Origin: Rhodococcus sp. 1168
GTDB lineage: Bacteria; Actinomycetota; Actinomycetes; Mycobacteriales; Mycobacteriaceae
Length of the DNA: 64,000 bases
Assembly: GCF_002091955.1 (NCBI RefSeq)
Contig: NZ_MKKY01000059.1
Location: 62,001-126,000, forward strand
Reading direction: 5' to 3'
This document shows, in pieces, positions 36,471 through 45,658 of the stretch (positions are counted from its first letter, which is position 1; each line of letters begins with the position of its first letter). The translations under genes were made by a program, and so were the position numbers. The notes beneath the pieces were generated by a model. It did not search any database. It worked only from the letters and a program-made list of their open reading frames with translations, and was not told the DNA's origin.

Positions 36471-37082
36471 GTGAGCGATCCGGGTTCCGATGCCGATCTC
36501 AGCAGCAGAATTCTCACCGTGCCCAACGTGCTCAGCACGCTTCGGTTGCTGGCGATTCCACTGTTCCTCTATCTGCTCCTCGTTCCTGAGGCAGACGGAT
36601 GGGCGCTGACAGTTTTGTTGCTCAGCGGAGCAACCGATTGGCTCGACGGAAAGCTTGCACGGGCGCTCGATCAGTCATCGCGATTGGGTGCGCTTCTCGA
36701 CCCGTTGGTGGATCGACTGTCGGTCGTGAGCGCGCTCGCTGCATTCGTTGCCCGTGGGATCATCCCGTGGTGGGTGGCGGCGATTCTGATCGGACGCGAC
36801 CTCGTCCTCGCAGGTACTTTGCTGATCTACCGCAGGCGCGGACTACCGCCCCCAGAGGTGATCTATCTGGGGAAAGCAGCAACCTTCGTGATCATGGTCG
36901 CACTACCAGTACTTCTCGGCGCCACCGGAGAATCGGTGGTGGCGGACGTGCTCACGCCGATCGGATTCTCGCTGATCATTTGGGGGACGGCACTTTATGC
37001 CTGGACCGGAGTGCTTTACACCTACAAAGCATCGATCGTGGCGAAGACGATCCCGAGGAGCCAGAATCAGCGTGTTTCGTGA
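36471..37082 (+). CDS. CDP-alcohol phosphatidyltransferase (PgsA2-like)
   Basis: A 203-residue membrane enzyme with about six hydrophobic segments. The CDP-alcohol phosphotransferase signature is complete: GATDWLDGKLARALDQSSRL and GALLDPLVDRL (DG-x2-AR-x8-G-x3-D-x3-D). It exchanges CMP of a CDP-diacylglycerol for an alcohol in phospholipid synthesis; gene order matches M. tuberculosis Rv1822 (pgsA2). GTG 36471 has GAGG 8 nt upstream, so the longer open frame is discarded. Its stop overlaps the next ATG by 1 nt (TGATG), starting a DUF881 operon. Confidence 0.92.
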   Translation: MSDPGSDADLSSRILTVPNVLSTLRLLAIPLFLYLLLVPEADGWALTVLLLSGATDWLDGKLARALDQSSRLGALLDPLVDRLSVVSALAAFVARGIIPWWVAAILIGRDLVLAGTLLIYRRRGLPPPEVIYLGKAATFVIMVALPVLLGATGESVVADVLTPIGFSLIIWGTALYAWTGVLYTYKASIVAKTIPRSQNQRVS

Positions 37083-37936
37083 TGCGTAAACCACCGATAC
37101 GCAACCCGACGCCTTCACTGCTGAAGTCATTGATGAGCGAGCACCTCGACCCAGGGTATGCAGCGGCTTCGGCGACCAAGGCGTCGAGAACCCCACGCCG
37201 GACCCCTACAGACGTGGTTCTTGCCGTCGTCGGCGTAGTACTCATAGGCAGTGTCTTCGGTGTGGCGCTGTCCCGGGTCGACGTCCTCAGGTCGGACGCG
37301 TCCGGTCAGGTGCACGACTTGGTGGAGACCGTACGCGAGGCAGAAAGCCGGTCCGACACTATGGAACGAACTCGGGCGACTCTCGCCGGCGAGGTCGAGT
37401 CGGCCCGGTCGAGCGTCCTACAGAGCGACAACGACGGCGCATCGATTCTGAGTTCGCTGAGGCGAATCGAGTCTGCGGCAGGTGCTGAAACCTCGTCCGG
37501 GGCAGGCATTGCCGTTGTGGTCACCGAGCCGCCCGCATCGGAAAACCTGTCCGACGTTTCACAGAAGAAACGTGGAAGGTCTGCGGCCACTGTGCTGGAT
37601 CGAGATCTTCAAGTGGTCGTGAATTCACTGTGGGCGAGTGGTGCCGAGGCGATTGCCGTCAACGGTATTCGAATCGGCCCGAACGTAACGATCAGACAGG
37701 CGGGTGGCGCCATGCTGGTAGACAACCATCCGGTCTTCTCCCCGTACGAGGTCGACGCAATCGGGTCGCCTGAGCAGCTTCAGGTTCGATTCGCGGTAAG
37801 TGATGCCCACCTGAGAATGTCAGCGCTCACTCAGCTCTACGATGTCGGGTTCGAAGTGCGGTCCGAGGATTCACTCGAACTGCCCGCAGCCGCAATCAGG
37901 ACTGCACCGCGTGCACAGCAGGAAGGCGGAAGGTGA
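37082..37936 (+). CDS. DUF881 membrane-anchored protein (Rv1823-like)
   Basis: A 284-residue protein: about 40 cytosolic residues, one membrane segment (VVLAVVGVVLIGSVFGVAL, about 45-63), a coiled-coil stretch (VREAESRSDTMERTRATLAG), then the DUF881 domain with LRRIESAAGAETSSGAGIAV, VVNSLWASGAEAIAVNGIRI and FAVSDAHLRMSALTQ. DUF881 proteins have the division-linked DivIVA/FtsQ-like context but no proven activity; the domain faces the cell exterior. It is the first of two DUF881 proteins flanking the small basic protein. Start and stop overlap its neighbours. Confidence 0.9.
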   Translation: MRKPPIRNPTPSLLKSLMSEHLDPGYAAASATKASRTPRRTPTDVVLAVVGVVLIGSVFGVALSRVDVLRSDASGQVHDLVETVREAESRSDTMERTRATLAGEVESARSSVLQSDNDGASILSSLRRIESAAGAETSSGAGIAVVVTEPPASENLSDVSQKKRGRSAATVLDRDLQVVVNSLWASGAEAIAVNGIRIGPNVTIRQAGGAMLVDNHPVFSPYEVDAIGSPEQLQVRFAVSDAHLRMSALTQLYDVGFEVRSEDSLELPAAAIRTAPRAQQEGGR

Positions 37937-38355
37937 CACAGGAACGTAACGAAGGGGCAGCGAATTCTATGTCCGACGACCGTGCCACACATGCTATGAA
38001 CAGGCGAGGCGGCGGGCTGGTTCTGCTGGCATTCCTGGCTCTCGGGATCGGGGTGCTGATCGGAACCGTGTCCGGCCCGCAGATTCCCGGAGCAGTCGCT
38101 CCCTATCTACCGATCGCCGTAGTCGCTGCGCTCGATGCGGTGTTCGGCGGACTCAGAGCTTATCTGGACGAAATCTTCGATTCGAAGGTCTTCGTCGTCT
38201 CGTTCGTCTTCAACGTGCTCGTCGCAGCACTCATCGTGTGGCTGGGAGATCAGCTCGGAGTGGGTACACAGCTGTCGACGGCCATCGTCGTGGTTCTAGG
38301 CATCCGGATCTTCGGTAATGCCGCAGCCTTGCGTCGTCGACTGTTCGGGGCCTGA
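37933..38355 (+). CDS. sbp: Small basic protein (DUF1290, sbp family)
   Basis: A 140-residue membrane protein with three or four hydrophobic segments. LGIGVLIGTVSGPQIPGAVAPY, LPIAVVAALDAVFGGLRAYL and DSKVFVVSFVFNVLVAALIV are characteristic of Sbp/DUF1290. In Bacillus and mycobacteria it lies beside cell-division or DUF881 genes. The GTG start overlaps the previous stop by 4 nt and the next gene follows after 5 nt. Molecular function is not known. Confidence 0.9.
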   Translation: MTQERNEGAANSMSDDRATHAMNRRGGGLVLLAFLALGIGVLIGTVSGPQIPGAVAPYLPIAVVAALDAVFGGLRAYLDEIFDSKVFVVSFVFNVLVAALIVWLGDQLGVGTQLSTAIVVVLGIRIFGNAAALRRRLFGA

Positions 38356-38360
38356 CCGCA

Positions 38361-39068
38361 GTGGCAAGAGAGGGAAAGCACGAGTTCCACGCCGATCGGC
38401 GCCGACGCAGGGCGATCGTGTTCGGTTCGTTGACGATCGTGTTGATGATCGCCCTCGGGATCGGTTTGGCGGCGCAGGTTCGCGTGAACGACAGCGAGAA
38501 CTCACTCGACAGCGCGCGTCCTGGAGATCTTCTCGTCCTTCTGGACAATTTGGGTCGTCGAGAAGCAGCGCTCCGTGAAGACATCACGTCGCTACAGGAC
38601 ACCCTGGTGACACTGCAGCAGGAGGATGGCGGCTCTGGTGCCGCGCTCACAGAAGCGCGCGAGCGTCTCGACGCCTTGTCGGTACTCGTAGGGACCGTGC
38701 CTGCAACGGGTCCCGGCATCGTGATGACGATAGAAGACCCGCGGACCGGCGTCGGTTCGGAGGTTCTCGTGGACGCGTTGCAAGAGCTGCGAGCGGCGGG
38801 CGCGGAAACGGTGCAGATCGCAGGCAGTGACAACGATGGGGTTCGTATCGGATTGGACTCGTGGATCGCGGGGAGTGCAGGGGCGGTCGTTGTGGACGGA
38901 CAGAAGGTAAGCGCACCGTTCGTCTACACCGCAGTCGGCGATCCGGCGACGCTGGCCGCAGCGTTGGATATTCCTGGCGGGGTGGTCGATACGGTCGCCA
39001 GGAATGGAGGTCAATGCCGGATTACCCAATCGAAGCAGGTCACCGTGTCCGCCTTGCGAGACTCATGA
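38361..39068 (+). CDS. DUF881 membrane-anchored protein (Rv1825-like)
   Basis: A 235-residue protein: a basic start (FHADRRRRR), one membrane segment (VFGSLTIVLMIALGIGLAAQ, about 20-39), a coiled coil (LREDITSLQDTLVTLQQE), then DUF881 with VPATGPGIVMTIEDP, LQELRAAGAETVQIAGSD and the end IPGGVVDTVARNGGQC. It pairs with the DUF881 gene two positions upstream; the three-gene set is conserved in Mycobacteriales and may act as an envelope complex. It ends 71 nt before gcvH. Confidence 0.9.
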   Translation: MAREGKHEFHADRRRRRAIVFGSLTIVLMIALGIGLAAQVRVNDSENSLDSARPGDLLVLLDNLGRREAALREDITSLQDTLVTLQQEDGGSGAALTEARERLDALSVLVGTVPATGPGIVMTIEDPRTGVGSEVLVDALQELRAAGAETVQIAGSDNDGVRIGLDSWIAGSAGAVVVDGQKVSAPFVYTAVGDPATLAAALDIPGGVVDTVARNGGQCRITQSKQVTVSALRDS

Positions 39069-39139
39069 TCACGTCAATACGCTCATCGAGCAAAACCCAG
39101 CATCACCGCCCGGTGAGCTGAGATGAAAGGACTGCCGAA

Positions 39140-39544
39140 TTGAGCGAGATCGAGCTGCCTACCGATTTGTTCTACACACCCGAACACGAGTGGGTGCAGC
39201 GAGTGGGCCCATCCAGCGTTCGGGTTGGTATCACCGACTATGCACAGGCGCAATTGGGTGATGTCGTGTTCGTACAGCTGCCTTCTGTCGGTGACGACGT
39301 CGTCGCCGGGTCCTCCATGGGCGAGGTCGAATCGACCAAAAGTGTGTCCGACGTGTTCGCGCCTCTGACCGCCAAAGTTATTGCCGTCAATGAAGATTTG
39401 GAGGCAGATCCGGAAAAGGTGAATTCGGGACCTTACACCGATGGGTGGTTGGTCGAGCTGGAGGTCTCCTCGGTAGAGGATTTGGACGCGGCAGTGTCAG
39501 AGATGCTCGATGCGGGCGGATATGCTGCCACTACGACCGAGTAA
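39140..39544 (+). CDS. gcvH: Glycine cleavage system H protein
   Basis: A 134-residue lipoyl carrier protein. DLFYTPEHEWVQ at the N terminus, VFVQLPSVGDDVVAGSSMGE, and the lipoylated Lys67 in GEVESTKSVSDV are clear; NEDLEADPEKVNSGPYTDGW follows. It shuttles the aminomethyl intermediate between GcvP, GcvT and the dihydrolipoyl dehydrogenase. It starts with TTG 39140, with AAAGGA 9 nt upstream. It is separated from gcvP by garA and three regulators, as in mycobacteria; gcvT is not in this window. Confidence 0.97.
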   Translation: MSEIELPTDLFYTPEHEWVQRVGPSSVRVGITDYAQAQLGDVVFVQLPSVGDDVVAGSSMGEVESTKSVSDVFAPLTAKVIAVNEDLEADPEKVNSGPYTDGWLVELEVSSVEDLDAAVSEMLDAGGYAATTTE

Positions 39545-39720
39545 CCAGCGGACGCGAGCTGAAGCAACCGTCTACACCCATGCCCGTCCGCAAGGTACGG
39601 TCGTTGTTGTGCAGTTGTCGTGTCGGGGCGCAGGTCCGTAGGAACACAGAACAAGCAAACTATTTTTGCGATGACCGTGGTGTGAGTCGCCAGGGTGCAG
39701 AGGACTGAGAAGGAGAAACG

Positions 39721-40218
39721 GTGAGCGAGAACGACAACGACGGCATCTACGGAGAGTCGCCAGCGGAAACAACTTCGGTTTTTCGTGCGGATTTCTTGCA
39801 GGAGCTGGATAACTCGGCGACGAGCCAGACCTCGGAGGCCCCGGTGTCGGGCGTGGAAGGCCTGCCCGTCGGATCTGCTCTTCTCGTCGTGAAGAGAGGG
39901 CCCAATGCAGGGTCTCGATTCCTGCTGGACCAGCCGACGACTTCTGCCGGCCGTCATCCGGACAGTGACATCTTTTTGGACGATGTCACTGTGAGCCGGC
40001 GTCATGCCGAGTTCCGTCAGGACGAGGACGAGTTTCAGGTGGTCGACGTCGGAAGCTTGAACGGAACCTATGTCAACCGCGAGCCTGTCGACTCGGCTGT
40101 GCTCACCAACGGTGACGAGGTCCAGATCGGCAAGTTTCGCCTGGTATTCCTGACCGGTCCACGCGGCGGCGCCGGATCCCAGGTCGGCGAATCGTCTGCG
40201 GGTGCGGGCAGCCAGTGA
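39721..40218 (+). CDS. garA: FHA-domain metabolic regulator GarA (OdhI)
   Basis: A 165-residue FHA protein. The N-terminal phospho-switch ETTSVFR (residues 16-22) is the PknB/PknG site of GarA/OdhI. The FHA domain has SAGRHPDSDIFLDDVTVSRR (Arg and Ser of the phosphothreonine pocket) and GSLNGTYVNREPVDS. Unphosphorylated GarA inhibits 2-oxoglutarate decarboxylase/dehydrogenase and glutamate dehydrogenase and activates glutamate synthase; phosphorylation makes the FHA domain bind its own tail. The Gly/Ser-rich C-terminal tail is longer than in mycobacteria. GTG start; the stop overlaps the next gene (GTGA). Confidence 0.96.
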   Translation: MSENDNDGIYGESPAETTSVFRADFLQELDNSATSQTSEAPVSGVEGLPVGSALLVVKRGPNAGSRFLLDQPTTSAGRHPDSDIFLDDVTVSRRHAEFRQDEDEFQVVDVGSLNGTYVNREPVDSAVLTNGDEVQIGKFRLVFLTGPRGGAGSQVGESSAGAGSQ

Positions 40219-40952
40219 CCGCCGTCGGGCAGCAGTCTCCTGGGGGGATGTCGATTGGCTCCGTCCTCGATCGACTTCGGCCCGACTTTCCTGATGTCAC
40301 GATTTCGAAGATTCGATTCCTCGAAGCGGAGGGGTTGATTTCGCCCGAGCGCACAGCGTCCGGCTACCGCCGTTTCTCGATCGCCGATTGCGAGCGATTG
40401 AGATATGTGTTGACGGCGCAGCGAGATCAATACCTTCCGCTGAAGGTGATCAAAGAGCAGCTCGAAGCCATCGATAGCGGCGTCGCGCGAGTCGAGCGTG
40501 CAGAGGATGCGCCTCGTCGACCGCGTGGCCTGAGTATCGCTCCTGGTGAGGTGTCACCTGAAGAGTTTCTCGCCGATCGTGAGGTCAGAGTCAGTAAGGC
40601 CGACCTCATGGAACGGGCGGGTGTCGACGAGGCATTCGTGACAGAACTCATTCGAGGCGGCCTACTGACGCCGGGCCAGGCCGGTTTCTACGATGAGGGC
40701 TCGATAACTCTCGCGCGGACTGCGAAAGCGATGTTGCAATTCGGTCTCGAGGTCCGGCATCTGCGTGCCTTCAAATTGGCTGCCGATCGAGAAGCCGGTT
40801 TGGTAGCGCAAATCGCCGGACCAGTTGCGAAGGGCCGAGATGCCGGAGCACGGGACCGAGCCGAAGAAATGATCAGAGAGCTGGCTGCGCTGTCTTTGAC
40901 GCTGCACACTTGTCTGGTCAAAGCTGCGGTGCGCGGTGCGCTCGACCGCTGA
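40215..40952 (+). CDS. ftsR: MerR-family regulator FtsR (Rv1828-like)
   Basis: A 245-residue MerR-family protein. The N-terminal winged helix reads SIGSVLDRLRPDFPDVTISK, IRFLEAEGLISPERTASGYR and RFSIADCERLRYVLTAQRD. The second domain (VSKADLMERAGVDEAFVTEL, GLEVRHLRAFKLAADREAGL) is a winged-helix-like ligand domain found in Rv1828. The Corynebacterium glutamicum homologue FtsR activates ftsZ. GTG 40215 overlaps the garA stop. It is the likely link between this block and cell division. Confidence 0.9.
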   Translation: MTAVGQQSPGGMSIGSVLDRLRPDFPDVTISKIRFLEAEGLISPERTASGYRRFSIADCERLRYVLTAQRDQYLPLKVIKEQLEAIDSGVARVERAEDAPRRPRGLSIAPGEVSPEEFLADREVRVSKADLMERAGVDEAFVTELIRGGLLTPGQAGFYDEGSITLARTAKAMLQFGLEVRHLRAFKLAADREAGLVAQIAGPVAKGRDAGARDRAEEMIRELAALSLTLHTCLVKAAVRGALDR

Positions 40953-41080
40953 GCGTTCGCCGCGTTTCGTGTTCATCCCTAGGCCAGCCTCCGCCTGGCG
41001 GTCGATTCCAATAGACTTGGATGCAGTGGGCGGACCCAGGCCTGCGGCCCGATTTTCAACGCATATGGGAGGCAGAGGCA

Positions 41081-41554
41081 ATGAGTGAGATGCGTGTTGT
41101 CGGTATCCGTGTCGAGCAGCCTCAAAATCAGCCTGTCCTGTTGCTGCGCGAAGCCGATGGAGAGCGGTACCTACCCATTTGGATCGGGCAGACCGAAGCT
41201 GCCGCCATCGTGCTCGAACAGCAGGGCGTGCAGCCGGGCAGGCCATTGACGCACGACTTGATCAAGGACTTGATCGGCGCTTTGGGACACACGTTGAAGG
41301 AAGTTCGCATCGTGGACCTTCAGGAGGGCACGTTCTATGCTGATCTGGTCTTCGACAAGGACATCCGAGTTTCGGCCCGTCCTTCGGACTCCATCGCGAT
41401 CGCGTTGCGGGCGGGCGTCCCGATCTTTGCCGAGGAGCCTGTCCTCTCCGAAGCGGGACTCCTGATGCCCAACGAGCGCGAAGACGAAGTCGAGAAGTTC
41501 AAGGAGTTCCTGGAGTCGGTTTCGCCGGACGATTTCAAAGCCACGGACGGCTGA
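41081..41554 (+). CDS. Bifunctional nuclease-domain protein (DUF151, Rv1829-like)
   Basis: A 157-residue BFN/DUF151 protein. READGERYLPIWIGQTEAAA, GVQPGRPLTHDLIKDLIGAL and RVSARPSDSIAIALRAGVPI are the family's conserved stretches. The BFN domain has reported RNase/DNase activity in plants; the bacterial role is unresolved. ATG 41081 sits after GGGAGG and discards a longer open frame. Its order between ftsR and the next MerR gene is conserved in Mycobacteriales. Confidence 0.9.
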   Translation: MSEMRVVGIRVEQPQNQPVLLLREADGERYLPIWIGQTEAAAIVLEQQGVQPGRPLTHDLIKDLIGALGHTLKEVRIVDLQEGTFYADLVFDKDIRVSARPSDSIAIALRAGVPIFAEEPVLSEAGLLMPNEREDEVEKFKEFLESVSPDDFKATDG

Positions 41555-41825
41555 TTTCCTCGATTCGGTAACGAAAGAGTCTCAACCTCAACTTTAGGTT
41601 CAGGTTTACGGCGCGTTGCGTTGATTGTCTCTCCTCGGCCCAATAGCGTTCCCGTTGTGAAGTACGAAGTCGACGATCGTGTGTCGTCGGTTCGCACCGG
41701 GGCGTAGTCTTGCCGGATAGCGGAGTGGATTTCACGCAGAAGTACACCGGGATAGCCACCCGGTCGGACCGCTATCGTCATGGTCCGGACAGCAGCGTCG
41801 AGACATCCGAAGAGGGAGCAAGTAA

Positions 41826-42503
41826 GTGGAAGATCAGCCGCAGGGACGCCACCATAGTTCAGCGGGCGCGATGCCGGACGGTGCTGAATCGGTGGATACC
41901 TCGAATGCAGATCTGCCGGCGCAGCCCCCATCGGACGCCACGACGACGCCCCTAGTGCCCGACTTTCAGCCGGGGTTGTTCCCGGACGATTCCGTTCCGG
42001 ACGAACTCGTGGGATACCGAGTCCCGAGCGCATGCCAGATTGCCGGCATCACCTATCGTCAGCTCGACTATTGGGCGCGTACCGGGCTGGTGGTTCCGTC
42101 CATTCGCAGTGCAGCGGGTTCGGGTAGTCAACGGCTGTACTCGTTCAAGGACATGCTGGTTCTCAAGATCGTCAAGCGTTTACTCGACACCGGCATTTCT
42201 CTGCAGAACATACGAGTAGCGGTAGATCACCTTCGCAAGCGCGGCGTTGGAGACTTGGCAAACATCACCCTGTTCTCCGACGGCACCAGTGTGTACGAGT
42301 GCACGTCCGCGGAGGAAGTAGTCGATTTGCTGCAGGGCGGCCAAGGGGTGTTCGGTATCGCCGTCAACGGAGCGATGCGCGAACTGACTGGTCTGATCGC
42401 CGACTTCCCAGCCGAGCGTGCAGACGGCGGAGAGTCCGAGACGAGTCCCGAAGATGAACTCGCGTCCCGCCGCAAGACTCGGGCCAGCCGCAAGACAGGA
42501 TAG
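41826..42503 (+). CDS. MerR-family regulator (Rv1830-like)
   Basis: A 225-residue MerR-family protein. Residues 1-60 are disordered and Pro/Asp-rich; the winged helix follows: [61 protein letters not shown] second domain ([40 protein letters not shown]) is shared with Rv1830, which has been linked to growth resumption and division control in M. tuberculosis. GTG 41826 has GGGAG 7 nt upstream. It is preceded by 271 nt that hold no other gene I can see. It ends just before the glycine riboswitch. Confidence 0.9.
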   Translation: MEDQPQGRHHSSAGAMPDGAESVDTSNADLPAQPPSDATTTPLVPDFQPGLFPDDSVPDELVGYRVPSACQIAGITYRQLDYWARTGLVVPSIRSAAGSGSQRLYSFKDMLVLKIVKRLLDTGISLQNIRVAVDHLRKRGVGDLANITLFSDGTSVYECTSAEEVVDLLQGGQGVFGIAVNGAMRELTGLIADFPAERADGGESETSPEDELASRRKTRASRKTG

Positions 42504-42520
42504 ACTTCGAGCGTCGCGCT

Positions 42521-42741
42521 TGCGCGGGAGAGTTCCGGGACAGCCAGTCTCGGACGCCGAAGGAGCAATACCTCCCCGTCAATCTCTCAGGCACACGGAC
42601 CGTGTGAGCTTCGACGTCTCTGGAAAGTGATGGGAGTACCCATCCGCCCAAGGTGAAAAGACGGCCGGACAGCTCCTCGAGTCCGGATCGGCTGAATCTC
42701 TCAGGCGCTCGTTTCGGTGAGCACGCGACAGAGGGGGAGGA
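42521..42741 (+). ncRNA. Tandem glycine riboswitch (gcvT-type) upstream of gcvP
   Basis: Two consecutive aptamer cores. The first has GGGAGAG, then GCCGAAGGAGCAA and ATCTCTCAGGCA with CTCTGG after it. The second has GGGAGTACCCATCCGCCCAA, GGTGAAA, and again AATCTCTCAGGC, closing near GACAGAGGGGGAGG. These are the conserved glycine-binding elements. It lies between a MerR gene and gcvP, whose start is 36 nt further on. Glycine binding is expected to turn on gcvP expression. Confidence 0.93.
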
Positions 42742-42776
42742 TCCGACCCTGTCGTACGCACACCTTGGAGCGCCCC

Positions 42777-45656
42777 GTGACCGAAAGTTCTTCCAGCACA
42801 GCTGATCCGCAATCGGTGAAGGCAGTGTTCGCCGACCGACACATTGGTCCGGACAGTAGCGAACTCGAACAAATACTTCAGGTTGTCGGCGTCGCGTCGT
42901 TGGATGAACTTGCGGCCCGTGCGGTGCCGAAGTCGATTCTCGATCTCGCGTCGTCTTCAGGTATCAGTGACGGTCTCGAAACTCTGCCGGAGCCGGTGGG
43001 CGAACATCAGGCCCTTGCCGAGTTGGCGGCCCTCGCCTCACAGAACACAGTGGCGACGTCGATGATCGGTCTCGGCTACTACGACACGCTGACGCCCCCG
43101 GTGTTGACTCGCGGAATACTCGAAAACCCAGCGTGGTATACCGCGTACACGCCTTACCAGCCGGAGATAAGTCAAGGTCGCTTGGAGGCGCTGCTCAACT
43201 TTCAGACGATGGTGTCCGATCTGACCGGCATGGAAGTGGCCAACGCGTCGATGCTCGACGAGTCCACTGCGGCCGCCGAGGCCATGACGCTTCTTCGCCG
43301 GGCGAATCGTAAGTCGACGTCATCGCGTTTCCTCGTGGACATCGATGTGTTCCCGCAGACTCATGCGATCCTCCGAACCAGGGCTGAGCCGCTGGGCATC
43401 GAATTGGTGTTCACCGATCTGGCCAAGGGTCTTCCCGAAGGTGACTTCTTCGGTGTACTTGCGCAGACGCCCGGTGCCTCGGGTGCGTTGGTCGACCACA
43501 CGGACACGATCACGCGAGCACACGAGGCAGGTGCGCTCGTTGCGATCGGGGCAGACCTGTTGGCGCTGGCTTTGCTCACCCCGCCCGGTGAAGCGGGCGC
43601 GGACGTATGTTTCGGCACCACTCAGCGCTTCGGTGTACCTATGGGTTACGGCGGACCACACGCCGGGTATCTGGCAGTGCGTTCGCAACATTCGAGGCAG
43701 CTTCCAGGCCGTCTGGTCGGGGTGTCAGTCGACGCGGACGGAGACCTCGCCTACCGGCTTGCCCTGCAGACCAGGGAACAGCACATCCGTCGCGAGAAGG
43801 CGACCTCGAACATCTGCACCGCTCAGGTTCTGCTGGCGATCGTGGCGGCTATGTACGCCAGCTATCACGGAAGCGAGGGACTGCGAGCGATTGCGCGCCA
43901 AGTGAATTCGCACGCACGACGGCTTGCCGGCAGCCTTTCGGGTTCTGGCGTGGAATTGGTTTCGAGCCATTTTTTCGACACGGTCACGGCGATCGTTCCG
44001 GGACGCGCGCAAGGCATCGTTGATGCGGCCAAGGGTGCCGGTATCAATCTCCGATTCATCGATGCCGACAGAGTCGGAGTGTCCTGCGACGAGGCCACCA
44101 CTTCAGCCCAGGTCGACGCCGTTCTGCGAGCCTTCGAAGCGGGTGACTCCGTTTCCGAGTCGATCGAGTCCATTCCGGCGAGCCTGGTGCGAACTTCGGA
44201 GTTCTTGACCCACCCGGCTTTCACTCGCCACCGCTCCGAGACCTCGATGCTCCGCTACCTGCGGATGCTCTCGGACAAAGACATTGCGCTCGACAGAAGC
44301 ATGATCCCTCTCGGCTCGTGCACGATGAAACTCAATGCAACCGCGGAAATGGAGTCGATCACCTGGCCACAATTCGCACGGCTGCACCCCTTCGCTCCCG
44401 ATGACGACACGGTAGGAATACGTTCTGTCATAGCCGATGTCGAGAAGTGGTTGGTCGACATCACCGGTTACGACGCCGTGAGTCTGCAGCCCAACGCGGG
44501 AAGCCAGGGGGAATATGCAGGATTGCTCGCTATCCGTAACTATCACCTCGGGCGGGGGGACAGTCACCGTGACGTCTGCCTGATTCCGTCGAGCGCACAC
44601 GGCACGAATGCTGCCTCTGCCGTCATGGTGGGTATGAAGGTCGTCGTGGTGGCATGCCGTAGCAATGGCGATGTCGATGTCGACGACCTACGGGCCAAAA
44701 TCGATCAGCATTCCGGTTCGTTGGCGGCGATCATGATCACCTATCCGTCGACCCACGGTGTCTACGAGCACGAGATCGACGACATCTGCGCACTCGTGCA
44801 CGATGCAGGCGGTCAGGTGTACGTGGACGGGGCAAACTTGAATGCTCTTGTCGGCCTTGCCCGCCCGGGCCGTTTCGGTGGTGACGTAAGCCATCTGAAT
44901 CTGCACAAGACGTTCTGCATTCCGCACGGTGGCGGCGGCCCCGGTGTCGGTCCGATCGGAGTACGCAGTCACCTGCAGCCATACCTTCCCGGGCACCCCC
45001 TACGAGCCGACCTCGGGGGCGGTCCCGCGGTTTCGGGCGCGCCGTTCGGCAGCGCGTCGATCCTCACCATCACGTGGGCATACATCCGCATGATGGGCGC
45101 GGTGGGACTGCGTCGCGCGACGCTCACCGCCATCGCGTCGGCAAACTACATAGCCCGGCGTCTGGACGAGCACTTTCCGGTTCTCTACACCGGCGACAAC
45201 GGGATGGTCGCGCACGAGTGCATCCTCGATCTTCGAGGGTTGACCAAAGCGACGGGCGTCACGGTCGACGATGTCGCCAAGCGTCTTGCCGACTATGGGT
45301 TCCATGCGCCGACGATGAGCTTCCCCGTCGCAGGCACCTTGATGGTCGAGCCGACCGAGAGTGAAAATTTGGACGAGATCGACGCCTTCTGCGATGCCAT
45401 GATCGCGATCCGCGCTGAGGTCGATCGAGTCGGCGCAGGGGAGTGGCCAGTGGAAGACAACCCACTTCGCGGTGCGCCGCACACTGCAAAAAGCCTCGTG
45501 GGTGAATGGAATCACCCATATTCGAGGGCTGAGGCAGTGTTCCCCGACGCAGTGAACGGAAGGGCGAAGGTCTGGCCGTCAGTGCGAAGAATCGATGGGG
45601 CACACGGAGATCGAAACCTCGTGTGCTCATGCCCGCCGATCGAGGCCTTCGCCTGA
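42777..45656 (+). CDS. gcvP: Glycine dehydrogenase (decarboxylating), P protein
   Basis: A 959-residue PLP enzyme, the full-length one-chain form. It decarboxylates glycine and passes the aminomethyl group to the lipoyl arm of GcvH. The N terminus [20 protein letters not shown] is standard, and the PLP Lys is residue 711 in [20 protein letters not shown]. The Gly-rich loop following and the C-terminal [16 protein letters not shown] are intact. GTG 42777 with GGAG upstream is the start, directly under riboswitch control. It is convergent with a phosphoesterase gene, 2 nt apart. Confidence 0.98.
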   Translation: MTESSSSTADPQSVKAVFADRHIGPDSSELEQILQVVGVASLDELAARAVPKSILDLASSSGISDGLETLPEPVGEHQALAELAALASQNTVATSMIGLGYYDTLTPPVLTRGILENPAWYTAYTPYQPEISQGRLEALLNFQTMVSDLTGMEVANASMLDESTAAAEAMTLLRRANRKSTSSRFLVDIDVFPQTHAILRTRAEPLGIELVFTDLAKGLPEGDFFGVLAQTPGASGALVDHTDTITRAHEAGALVAIGADLLALALLTPPGEAGADVCFGTTQRFGVPMGYGGPHAGYLAVRSQHSRQLPGRLVGVSVDADGDLAYRLALQTREQHIRREKATSNICTAQVLLAIVAAMYASYHGSEGLRAIARQVNSHARRLAGSLSGSGVELVSSHFFDTVTAIVPGRAQGIVDAAKGAGINLRFIDADRVGVSCDEATTSAQVDAVLRAFEAGDSVSESIESIPASLVRTSEFLTHPAFTRHRSETSMLRYLRMLSDKDIALDRSMIPLGSCTMKLNATAEMESITWPQFARLHPFAPDDDTVGIRSVIADVEKWLVDITGYDAVSLQPNAGSQGEYAGLLAIRNYHLGRGDSHRDVCLIPSSAHGTNAASAVMVGMKVVVVACRSNGDVDVDDLRAKIDQHSGSLAAIMITYPSTHGVYEHEIDDICALVHDAGGQVYVDGANLNALVGLARPGRFGGDVSHLNLHKTFCIPHGGGGPGVGPIGVRSHLQPYLPGHPLRADLGGGPAVSGAPFGSASILTITWAYIRMMGAVGLRRATLTAIASANYIARRLDEHFPVLYTGDNGMVAHECILDLRGLTKATGVTVDDVAKRLADYGFHAPTMSFPVAGTLMVEPTESENLDEIDAFCDAMIAIRAEVDRVGAGEWPVEDNPLRGAPHTAKSLVGEWNHPYSRAEAVFPDAVNGRAKVWPSVRRIDGAHGDRNLVCSCPPIEAFA

Positions 45657-45658
45657 AT

